Both the position numbers and the translations under genes were made by a program. The notes under the pieces are model-generated. The model had not been told where the DNA came from, ran no database searches, and worked only from the letters and a program-made list of their open reading frames with translations. From Rhizomys pruinosus (taxonomy: Eukaryota; Chordata; Mammalia; Rodentia; Spalacidae), in assembly GCA_009823505.1 (NCBI GenBank), contig VZQC01013712.1, positions 3,236,040-3,300,039 on the forward strand: 64,000 nucleotides of DNA, in the 5' to 3' direction. Of this stretch, positions 56,030 through 64,000 are shown piece by piece. The first letter of the stretch is position 1, and every line of letters starts with the position of its first letter.

Positions 56030-56158
56030 TTTTTATTTTTTTTTTTTGGTCTTTTCGAGGACAGGGTCTCCCTGTAGCTCCAGCTGTCCTGGAACTTCAC
56101 TCTGTGACCAGGCTGGCCTTGAACTTGCAAAGATCCATGTCCTCTGCCTCCCAAGTGC
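56030..56158 (-). mobile_element. B1 SINE, 5'-truncated, nested in L1
   Basis: Reversed B1 from ttggtcttttcgaggacagg to ctcccaagtgctag; the 5' 25-30 bases are missing. Several single-base insertions break an otherwise young B1 sequence. Confidence 0.9.
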
Positions 56159-56218
56159 TAGTGACTCCAAACATATATCGGATTTAACACGGTTTATTCT
56201 AGATGGACCTATTCTGAA

Positions 56219-56263
56219 CCTATATATGATATAATATATATATATTATATATATATATATATA
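56219..56263 (+). repeat. (AT)n microsatellite
   Basis: AT-rich array within an L1 3'UTR. Confidence 0.9.
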
Positions 56264-56674
56264 AACTAATTTTGGAGCAATACAGTTGGGAGGGGACCAC
56301 AACAACATAAGGCCTGGGTTAAAGAATGGACTGATATAGTTAAATTCTTCCCCAAACAATAAACTTTTACAGAGAAAAGCTTTAAAAAGACTGGGAGAAA
56401 GATGTAGGACATATGTGGCAGAATGCATGAACTGGGGTGGGGTGGGGGGAAGGGAAAGGGGAACATGTCTAAATTGAACTGAAAATGATATCTAAAATAC
56501 ACAAAACATCATTAAAAGTATTATATTAAAATAAGAATTTAGGAAAAATTTGTCTTTGAGAATTTGACAAGAGCCTCTCATATACCTTTCCCCCGTCCAA
56601 CCAGATCACATCGTTATTAAACATAAAACCCCAGCTCAAAACATCACCATTAGGTAGTATTTGTGGGCAGGGGG

Positions 56675-56885
56675 AGCTGGAGAGATGGTCCAGTAGTTAA
56701 CAGCACTGGCTTCTCTTATAGAAGACCTGTGTTTAGTTTCCAGAATACAGCTGGTAGCTAACAACTTTCTGTAAATTCAGTTATAGGGAATCTAATGCCC
56801 TCTTCTGGACTCTGCAGTCATTGCACATACATAGTACATACATGAAAAACACTTGGGCACATAAAATAAAAAGAAATAAATTAAT
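56675..56885 (+). mobile_element. B2-type SINE, diverged
   Basis: gctggagagatggtccagta, aacagcactggcttctctta, ctaatgccctcttctggact, cacataaaataaaaag tail. Confidence 0.9.
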
Positions 56886-56891
56886 TGTTAT

Positions 56892-57790
56892 CAGGGCCAA
56901 GAGCCTGTGCTTAGGCCATAAGGGAGAACCTACTATTATCATTCTGCTAAATAGATATAGTATTATACTGACTCCTAGTGACTAACTGTTATATTCTTAG
57001 ATTAGTGCATCTCTCATCTCTTACCAGAGAAGCTTCTTTTTAGAGCAGAAGGCAATTGACACAGAAACCCACAATTGGTCAGCATGTAGATAATAAGAGA
57101 CTGGGGAGTGCACAACCCTAAATGGGACATCTATATTCCAAACTTTCCTTCCAAAGCCTGAGGATCATTGTGGAACAGAGAGCAGAAAAATTTTAAGAGC
57201 CAGAGGTAGTAGATGAATAAAAGAAAACTCTGTTGTCTGAACACCACAAGGTAGTTTTATACATGAACTCATAACATTTATGACAGCCTGTACAAGACCT
57301 GTGCAAACCCAAGCCAGAGAGGGGCCTAGCATGGACAAGGGAGGTAGGGAGGCAACCCCAGCAGAGCAGAGGATGTACTGGAAATTGATAGATATTGAGA
57401 AAGGGAGATCACAGATTCTTTACTTGTCTGATGTCTTTCTTGCAGACTTAAAAGACTCCAAGGGACAGACCCACATCTCAGAGCACTTAGAAAATACAGA
57501 TTAGGCTTGAGAGGCTTTTTTAAAAGAGACAAGCCAGGTGTCCTGGCATACATCTTTAATTACAACATTTAGGAAGAAGAGACACATAGATCTTTGTGAG
57601 TTCAAGTCTAGCTTGATCTATATAGTGAGTTCTAGGCCAGCAAAGACTATATAGTGAGACCCAGTCTCAAAAAAATTTACATATACTAATAGAGGACGTG
57701 ACACCAAAGGAGGGTAGTAAGGCGAGGGCGGAAAGGAGGGTTCTGAATATGAAATTCTTGAGTCAATAAAAATTGTAAAATAAATTATTT
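56892..57790 (+). mobile_element. L1 (Lx-like) 3'UTR with nested B1
   Basis: Same order as 32690-34010 but without the L1 insertion seen there: gggagaacctactattatc, actgactcctagtgactaac, gattagtgcatctctc, cccacaattggtcagc, agacctgtgcaaacccaagc. Ends in an AATAAA-type tail that meets a reversed L1. Confidence 0.75.
57533..57677 (+). mobile_element. B1 SINE, diverged, nested
   Basis: gccaggtgtcctggcataca, tttgtgagttcaagtctagc, gtgagacccagtctcaaa. Confidence 0.85.
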
Positions 57791-57983
57791 TTAATTTATT
57801 TATTTATATTTTATCAAATCTAGACCTGTGCCTCCCCCAATCCCCCACCCCACCAGAGCTCATGCATTCTGCCAAACATGCTTTTCATCTCTCTCTCAGT
57901 CTTTCTCAATATTCTCTATGTGGAAGTTGACTGTTTTGAGCAGAAGTTCACCGTTTCAGTCAGTTCTTTGATGCAGTCCTTTC

Positions 57984-58018
<35 letters not shown>

Positions 58019-58408
58019 CCAATATGCATCACTCCCAACTGCTTTGGACAAGAGCTCAAAGGGCCATGCACAAGAAATACTTACAACTAGGTAATTGGCA
58101 CTAGCATCCACAAATGAGGGATACCATTCATCGTTTGTTTTTCTGGGACTGTGAATTCACTCAGCATGAGGTCCTCTAGCTCCAGCCATTTTCCTGCAAA
58201 GCTCATGATGTGTCTTTCTCTCCTGCTGCATAGAACTCCATTGTGAGAATGTACCACATTTCTCTACTCGATCATCAGTTGAGAGAATTTGGGTTGGTTC
58301 CAGCTCCTTGCTTGTGAAGAGAGCTGCAAATAAAACATGGCCGTGCATACATCTCTGCGGTGGGGTGGTCTTGAGGGTACATGCCTAGGAGTGGTATGGC
58401 TGAGCGGG
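57791..58408 (-). mobile_element. L1 ORF2 3' end and 3'UTR
   Basis: Reversed L1: terminal module with catgcattctgccaaacatg, a (GTT)n array, then the ORF2 end and C-terminal block (reverse frame containing ARSWNQPKFSQL). Homology stops near 58408, where unusual GC-rich sequence begins. Confidence 0.9.
57984..58017 (+). repeat. (GTT)n microsatellite
   Basis: Eleven GTT units, an expansion of the AAC-rich tract normal in this L1 3'UTR. Confidence 0.95.
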
Positions 58409-58837
58409 GTGCGCAAAGCCGTCCCGGCGCAAGGGTAAAAGTAAAAAAAAAGTAAAAGAAGGGTGCTTCTATTGCAAGCCCCCTCCCTCCGTATTCTGCA
58501 CTGTCCGCCCCACACCATTAAGTATAATCCGCCTGCTATGCCTAAATGGCGCATTCACGCTGACCAACAAAAGTGGAGGTTATCCCACGGTAGGGGAGCA
58601 TTTCTCTTCCATCTGTATTACACACCAGGGGTTGGAGACCTTCAGGCTGTCTCTTGGGACACAGCGCAGAATGTCCTGGACAGGATATACGAGAGAGAGA
58701 GAGAGCTGACTATATTATATAATAGAGAGATGATGTACAGATATATTATTATCATATTTACTATAATATATATTATATAATGCTTATGTCATTATATAAT
58801 ATTATTATATGTGTATATCTATATACTATATATATAT
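58409..58837. other. Compositionally odd stretch, then AT-rich repeats
   Basis: 58409-58680 is richer in C and CpG than its surroundings and contains a 105-codon frame (58463-58780) without a recognisable domain. It then passes into a short GA array (about 58691-58704) and AT-rich low-complexity sequence. Not assigned to any family. Confidence 0.4.
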
Positions 58838-58839
58838 GG

Positions 58840-58981
58840 ATCTTTTGAGGGACGGGTTTCCTCATAGCCCCAGCTGTCCTGGAACTCACTCTGTAGACCA
58901 GGCTGGCCTTGAACTCACAGACATCCTCCTGCCTCTGCCTCCCAAGTACTAGGATTAAAGACATGCACCACCACCCCCGGT
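58840..58981 (-). mobile_element. B1 SINE
   Basis: Reversed B1, tagccccagctgtcctggaa through catgcaccaccacccccgg. Confidence 0.95.
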
Positions 58982-59087
58982 GGGGTATATATTTTAATAC
59001 TTATACACATCTTCTAAACATTTTAATATTTATACACAAAACTTCTAAACAGTGTACTTTGGCCATGATATAAAGAAACACACACCC

Positions 59088-59243
59088 AGCTAGGCGTGTG
59101 GCACATGCCTTTAATCCTAGCACTTGGGAGGCAGAGGCAGGCAGATCTTTGAGAGTTCAAAGCCAGCCTGGTCTACAGAGCAAGTTCCAGGCCAGCTGGG
59201 GCTACATGGAGACCCTATCTTGAAAAGACCAAAAAAAAAAAAA
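59088..59243 (+). mobile_element. B1 SINE
   Basis: Forward B1, agctaggcgtgtggcacatg through ccctatcttgaaaagacc, with an A-rich tail and apparent target-site copies around aaagaaacacacac. It lies 106 bases from the reversed B1. Confidence 0.95.
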
Positions 59244-59260
59244 GACGAAGAAAAAGAAAC

Positions 59261-59281
59261 ACACACACACACACACACACA
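59261..59281 (+). repeat. Short (CA)n
   Basis: About ten CA units after the B1 tail. Confidence 0.9.
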
Positions 59282-59444
59282 GCCAAAATACACACATATA
59301 ATTTGTTCAAGAGCTCAGTCTGAATGATCCTTAGGTACCAGAACTGGGTCTTAGGCACTATTTATATACGCTTCCTTTTCCTATGTAAACTCCACTCATG
59401 AAATATCTCTCAACATGGTGAAAATCAAAGAGACCAGCCAGTGT

Positions 59445-59625
59445 ATTCTGAGTATTTTACATATATGGAACCATTGAATCCTTACAATAAAGTAGATACT
59501 ACTATTATGTTTACTTTACAAATAGGAAAATAGGCTGAGAGTGATAGGTAACTTCCTCAGGCTCCTATAGCTAGGAAGTGAAAAAGTCCATTTTCAAAAC
59601 CATACACTATGGCCCTAGAGCCAAC
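59445..59625 (-). mobile_element. MIR SINE remnant
   Basis: Reversed MIR: gaatccttacaataaagtag, ttactttacaaataggaaaa, ctcctatagctaggaagtga. Confidence 0.75.
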
Positions 59626-59721
59626 ATCTTAAACAATTCTTCAGTACCACATTCACTTGGCTTTGTGTGTTCTCTCTCTCATCCAATGGGGTAAATATTT
59701 CAGTAATAAAAAACAAAACAA

Positions 59722-59857
59722 GAGCTGGCAAGATGGCTCAGCATGTTATGCACTTGTTCCCCAAGCCTGACAACCTGAGTTCATTCCTTGAAACCTATGT
59801 AAAGGTGGAAGGAGAGAACCACCTTCTCAAAGTCATCCTCTGAACACACACGCGCGT

Positions 59858-59892
<35 letters not shown>

Positions 59893-59945
59893 ATGGTATA
59901 TGTGCGTCCCCCATGCATCATGCAATAAAATAATAAATTTTAAGA
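59722..59945 (+). mobile_element. B3-like SINE
   Basis: gctggcaagatggctcagca, cccaagcctgacaacctgag, tgtaaaggtggaaggagaga, a CA/CG-rich stretch and an aataaa tail: the B3 layout of the B2 superfamily. Confidence 0.85.
59844..59891 (+). repeat. Alternating purine-pyrimidine tract
   Basis: (AC)n with a central CGCGCGTGCGC block; strictly alternating over about 48 bases. Confidence 0.9.
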
Positions 59946-60609
59946 ATTTAAAACAAAGACAAACAAGAAAAGTCACCTCTCTCAGTTAAAATATGACACA
60001 TAGACTTTGTCATGATAAGTGTACAGAAGGATGGAGCAGGTCCAATAAAACAGGTACCATTATGAAGCACTTGTTCATTGAAAGTTACAATGTACCTTCT
60101 GTTAGATCTGGGTTTCCCAGAATCCCAAGGGACACAGAGATGTTCACTTCTTCCAGAAGTTGTCAATCTTATAACCTCTTCCCTCTTCCCCTTTACCTGA
60201 GGTCCTGGCCAGTGGCTCTAATGGGGTATGCCTCAGTAACCATGTTACCAGCTGCCATGCCAGCCCTGACAATTCCTAAAGTGATTATGTTCCCAGAGTA
60301 ACTAAGCCTGGTGTGCCTGTCTTTTATGTGGAGTTTGTGCCAGCCTAGATTTCTAACATAATGTTGCCATGGACTCGTGAAATCAGTTGGGGGTCTAGAT
60401 TCTGGACACTTTGGGTCGGGCGTGGCTGATGCTCATTGGGTCTCCTCTCAAAAAAGAACCTAACATTTTTACTGCAACCCCCTGGGAATTGTCAGTATCA
60501 TATTGCTCCAGAGAACCAGCTTCCATATTTTAAAATCAGGTACCATCTCCTTTGTCTCATGCTCTCTCTGCTTCCTGCCTACAGTTTCCATTTCACAATG
60601 AGGTATCCA
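59946..60609. other. No gene or named repeat seen
   Basis: Unique-looking. The 102-codon frame at 59993-60301 has no recognisable domain, signal peptide or membrane segment. Confidence 0.4.
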
Positions 60610-60616
60610 CTCTCCT

Positions 60617-60663
<47 letters not shown>
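60610..60663 (+). repeat. (CT)n microsatellite
   Basis: CT array with a few TC variants; it encodes the Ser-Leu run of the 165-codon frame here. Confidence 0.95.
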
Positions 60664-60666
<3 letters not shown>

Positions 60667-60738
60667 TCCCTCTTACCCAACCTCCCTGCAACCTTAAGAG
60701 ATTTCTGCAGGAAAGGAGCACAAAACCTTAAATCCAGG

Positions 60739-60739
<1 letters not shown>

Positions 60740-60769
<30 letters not shown>
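60740..60769 (+). repeat. Poly-T run
   Basis: About 30 T. No SINE or L1 was recognised beside it. Confidence 0.95.
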
Positions 60770-60772
<3 letters not shown>

Positions 60773-60836
60773 GTATGGACATTCCCCTTCATTCAAACGG
60801 AAAAGAATGGGACAAGAAGACTGTGGCTGCACAATG

Positions 60837-60977
60837 TTTCCATGGCAGCTGCACTAGACCACACTCACTCCTTCCCAGCTGCCATCTTGGTAACCACGTG
60901 CATATATACATTTACCATTTCCATGGCAGCTAGACCACACCCATTCCTTCTCAGCCACCATCTTGATCCACCACGTG
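60837..60977 (+). repeat. Tandem pair with YY1-like and E-box motifs
   Basis: Two related units, 60837-60900 and 60918-60977. Each contains tttccatggcagc, tagaccacac, a CCATCTTG core (YY1-like) and CACGTG (60895-60900 and 60972-60977). Could be part of an unrecognised LTR or a promoter-like repeat. Confidence 0.7.
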
Positions 60978-61493
60978 GCATGAATTCCTTACAGGGAATA
61001 GTGAATTTGCATTGGGTCCTGCTAGCTTGTAGCAACTAATGGCATGATCTAATCCTTTTACAATTTATTTTGGTTTGGGGGTTTTTATATTGGATTATTA
61101 TATAAAAGCAATTGAGTCTAAAGTAAATGCATTTTTATGTCAGACTAGCAAAGCTGTCCTGGGTCCCCACTACTGGAATTTTTCAATTTTATCATTTTTT
61201 CATCTGTTGCTAAATAAAATCATTTTTCCATTTTAATTTTTGTATGGGTATACTTAATGTTTTTTACAGGATTACTAGTCAAGATTTTTACATTATCTAC
61301 TGGCTTTTAACAAACACTGTTTTCGTTTTTGTTTATATTTTTGTTTACATGATTTTTACCTATTTTTAAGGGATTACTTCAGAATTTGCATTTTGACCAA
61401 GCTCCCTCTTCATCAGTGTGGTCCATAAATCCCATTTTATTCGTAAATCCACTTTTTGTTTCTGCTCTGGATACAAGCATCTGTATCTGAGAT
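60978..61493. other. No gene or named repeat seen
   Basis: T-rich, unique-looking. Confidence 0.4.
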
Positions 61494-61550
61494 TAAGAGG
61501 CAGGTGGATTTCTGTGAGTTCAAGGCTAGCCTGGTCTGTATAGCAAACTC
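61494..61550 (+). mobile_element. B1 internal fragment
   Basis: gaggcaggtggatttctgtg, agttcaaggctagcctggtc, tgtatagcaaactc only. Confidence 0.8.
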
Positions 61551-63047
61551 CCACCCCCATCTCCCACACCCTCACACCCTCTCCCTCTGTGGGCATGTGC
61601 ACACACATGACCCATGCTGCAAGCTCTGGGTGGGCACAGAGGCTGTTCCCAACTGAGTTGCTCCTGCTTTCTGCCTCCTAGGGAATCTTAATTCTCCATG
61701 CTTCATATTCCAGCCAGCCCTCTCATAGTTTAAACTGTGCCTACTTATAAAAGATCATCATAATCAAATTTTATTTAATCCAAACTATGACTGATTTTGA
61801 TATTTCCATTGAAGTCTGAGACATTGTGCTTCCAAACCTTAGACTTATGTCATATGAGATATTGTTTATGGCACCTGTAATCTATTATTGTTCAAGGACA
61901 TTGATTAATATAATTTCCATTTTCTGTCTAGAAGCTACCTAAGCTGAGAGTATCAAAATGGCCTTCTCAGCATGGAAGAAGCCAGAGCTATTATTGCTCC
62001 ATTCCCCCGGAAATACAAGACTCATCCTAGTAAGATGCCAGGCAGCTGAACCCACTTAAGAGGAGATCAGGCATTTAGTGAAATCAACCAATTTTAAGTA
62101 CAATAGTAATTTAATGGAATTAACTAAAAAATGTCTTAAACTCTAAATGATTGTGTGTGAACATGACAATGAAAATTAATGGTCCCATGGCCATGCACAG
62201 CCACAGACATCTTTAGGGTGAGGTATGAAGCCGATCTCCCATTGTCCACATTAAACAGATGCAATTAACTCATGTGTCTGTCCAAGCTGTATGTGTGGGA
62301 ACCATTCTCCCATGTGTCTGAGATTCATGTCATGTGTCTGTTAATGTGGTCACATTCCCTTCTGTGTTGGTTTCTGTCAAAAGTGGCCACTTCAAGGTTC
62401 TTTCATACTATATTGTGCACAAAAAAAATTACATTTACCTTTGGCATGCTGCTTAAACTTTTTCAAAGGCCTAATTTGAACCCAGGTTCCTAAGTTCCCA
62501 CAGAGAAAGATCTGAACTGGTTATCTGAAGATTTTATTTGTTATCTGCTAGACTGAACTTGATCTCCAAATTAAACTGTTTTAAGGTAATTTTGTTTACT
62601 TACTTTTCAGGTGTTATGATTTCAGTTTCCTTTCAGGTTGTTTTCTTGCTTTCAGACCTCTGAAGACCTGATTCTTGACCCTTCTTTAGTACATTAACAG
62701 GTGTTTTTTTTTTCTTTTCTTCTACTTAAACAAGATTCTGACTGCTGTGCCAATGTCTCTCTCTTCACCTGGGTACCTATAAACTGCAATCTCTTCCCTC
62801 CAATGAAACTGCCTAAAACTAAACAATGTAAGGTGTTTTCCCCAATGTGTGTATGTCTGTGTATGATAGCAATGTATGTGCCTCTGCTCAGTACAACATT
62901 TATAAACTGCCATCACCAAAAGTAATTATTATAACCTTATGTATGTATGTGTACTGTATGTATGAAGTACTATTTACTTTTAAGAATCCTATAATGTACA
63001 TATACAAGGAAATCGTGTTCCACAGCTGGAGATTCTCAGTACTGTGC
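61551..63047. other. No gene or named repeat seen
   Basis: Unique-looking AT-rich sequence with short TATG-like stretches near 62940; frames up to 112 codons on the + strand have no recognisable domain. Confidence 0.4.
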
Positions 63048-63065
63048 AAACTGCGGACAGTTTTT

Positions 63066-63218
63066 GTTTGTTTGTTTTTTGGTTTTTTTTCTCCCTATAG
63101 TCCCAGCTGTCCTGGAACTCGCTCTGTAGACCAGGCTGGCCTTGAACTCACAAAGATCCGCCTGCCTCTGCTTCCCAAGTGCTAGGATTAAAGGCGTGCG
63201 CCACTACGCCTGGCTACA
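63066..63218 (-). mobile_element. B1 SINE
   Basis: Reversed B1. Target-site duplication aaactgcggacagtttt (63048-63064) and aaactgtggacagtttt (63219-63235). Confidence 0.95.
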
Positions 63219-63235
63219 AAACTGTGGACAGTTTT

Positions 63236-63450
63236 AAGTGTTATGGTTTTGAATATTTTATCTGAATAATTATCATAGAGATTCATTGCTATTACTATAA
63301 AAATTAATGTTGCAACCAAATTTCTAAGTCCATCCCTTTGCATGTACTACACCCCTGGTTACAGTCTCAGGAGACATGGACAAATATAAATATTTAGTTA
63401 CCTATACATACTAAATTTTTTTATATATCTCTGTTATACTGTGCACATGT
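63236..63450. other. No named repeat seen
   Basis: AT-rich spacer between two reversed B1s. Confidence 0.4.
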
Positions 63451-63460
63451 TACTTTTAAT

Positions 63461-63609
63461 TTTTTTGGTGTTTTTGAGACAGGGTCTCCCTTTAGTCCCA
63501 GCTGGACTGGAGCTCACTCTGTAAACCAGGCTGGCCTTGAACTCACCAAGATCTGCCTGCATCTGCTTCCCAAGTGCTAGGATTAAAGGAATGTGCCACC
63601 ACGCCCAGC
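63461..63609 (-). mobile_element. B1 SINE
   Basis: Reversed B1 with an exact 10-bp target-site duplication tacttttaat (63451-63460 and 63610-63619). Confidence 0.95.
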
Positions 63610-63619
63610 TACTTTTAAT

Positions 63620-64000
63620 ATTTTTTAAGAAAAAATTGTTTCACTTCTGGGGACCACATGGGATAGTCCGAATGAAACCAATTTTGGTGAGCTTGATTTA
63701 AGTATTTCCTGTCTGGTGTAGGTATGTGACAATGTCCCCCTCCTTTTCCTTCTCAAAACTATAATTCAAAATTGGGACAAATGACATAGCCTTCATTTGA
63801 GACAGTCCTAGAAGGTATTGTTTTTAGCCTCTTTATTATTTTGGGTTTGTTTCCTGGGCTATGTTAAATTTTTTCCTTTCATGGTTTAAATCCATTCTAC
63901 TTTGAGTACCTAGATGGCCTTTATATACTTTAAGAACAAATTATATACTTTACTGGATAGTTTTAATTTCAACTTCACACACCTGGGCTAAGAAACCTCA
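63620..64000. other. No gene or named repeat seen
   Basis: Unique-looking T-rich sequence to the end of the window. Confidence 0.4.

Larger units (their letters stand above)
55775..56525 (+). mobile_element. L1 3'UTR and 3' end with nested B1
   Basis: Starts at the very end of ORF2 (ggtttccctcatttgtggat). It then runs through the full 3'UTR, interrupted by a reversed B1 and an (AT)n array, to the terminal module gatgtaggacatatgtggca, the G-rich tract and a tail. Confidence 0.85.

Noticed and set aside
56033..56428. 131-codon reverse frame
   Set aside because: Crosses L1 3'UTR, an AT array and a B1.
59993..60301. 102-codon frame as a small gene
   Set aside because: No Kozak, splice or domain evidence that I could support; composition like the surrounding non-coding DNA.
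60436..60933. 165-codon frame, the longest without N
   Set aside because: Driven by a CT microsatellite (Ser-Leu run) and a poly-T (Phe run); no domain, and flanks are repeats.

Overview
The window is non-coding mammalian genomic DNA from a rodent. The evidence is many copies of B1 SINEs (7SL-derived), B2/B3-type and ID/B4-type tRNA-derived SINEs, rodent L1 elements with G-rich 3'UTRs, and an old layer of MIR, L2 and MER5/Charlie fragments shared by mammals. B1 together with B2 points to a myomorph rodent. The L1 3'UTRs and the SINE tails do not look like standard mouse or rat consensus, so I favour a non-murine myomorph, without naming a genus. I find no protein-coding gene, exon, tRNA, rRNA, snRNA or CRISPR array. 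Every long open frame is a repeat remnant, a microsatellite translation or N padding. The largest N-free frame, 165 codons at 60436-60933, runs through a CT repeat and a poly-T.

Layout. 1-4050: degenerate endogenous-retrovirus-like material, ending in three closely spaced LTR-like TATA/AATAAA cassettes. 4050-6950: mostly unique DNA with an old B2, an L1 ORF2 fragment split by a B1, and L2 remnants. 6950-23554: an approximately 8.2 kb segment present twice head-to-tail, with a single N exactly at the junction (15193). 23555-28190: several L1 ORF2/3'UTR fragments in series. 28190-34980: CT repeat, an LTR-like repeat, L1 3'UTR blocks (one split by another L1), L2 and MIRs. 34980-36252: a 5'-inverted L1 and a joint L1+B1 insertion. 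36253-47880: mostly unique DNA with an inverted repeat, SINE clusters, a 5'-inverted L1, MIRs, MER5 and LTR-like pieces. 47880-51720: L1s, a 497-bp N gap, B2/B1 nests and a processed retrocopy of an unidentified polyadenylated RNA. 51720-64000: SINE-rich, with two L1s tail to tail, microsatellites and flanking unique DNA.

The most important observation is that the 8.2 kb duplication is probably an assembly artefact. The N lies at the junction, the L1 cut by the N in copy 1 continues normally in copy 2, and copy 2 alternates between near-perfect stretches and patches of indels and homopolymer runs, as expected of uncorrected long-read gap filling. A true recent tandem duplication is the alternative. 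No new coded biological system was found. The interesting content is transposon history: twin-primed L1s, nested insertions with target-site duplications, a possible L1 3' transduction, and a sequence module shared by ERV-like and L1 contexts. Repeat names come from recognising family sequences by eye, without a library search.
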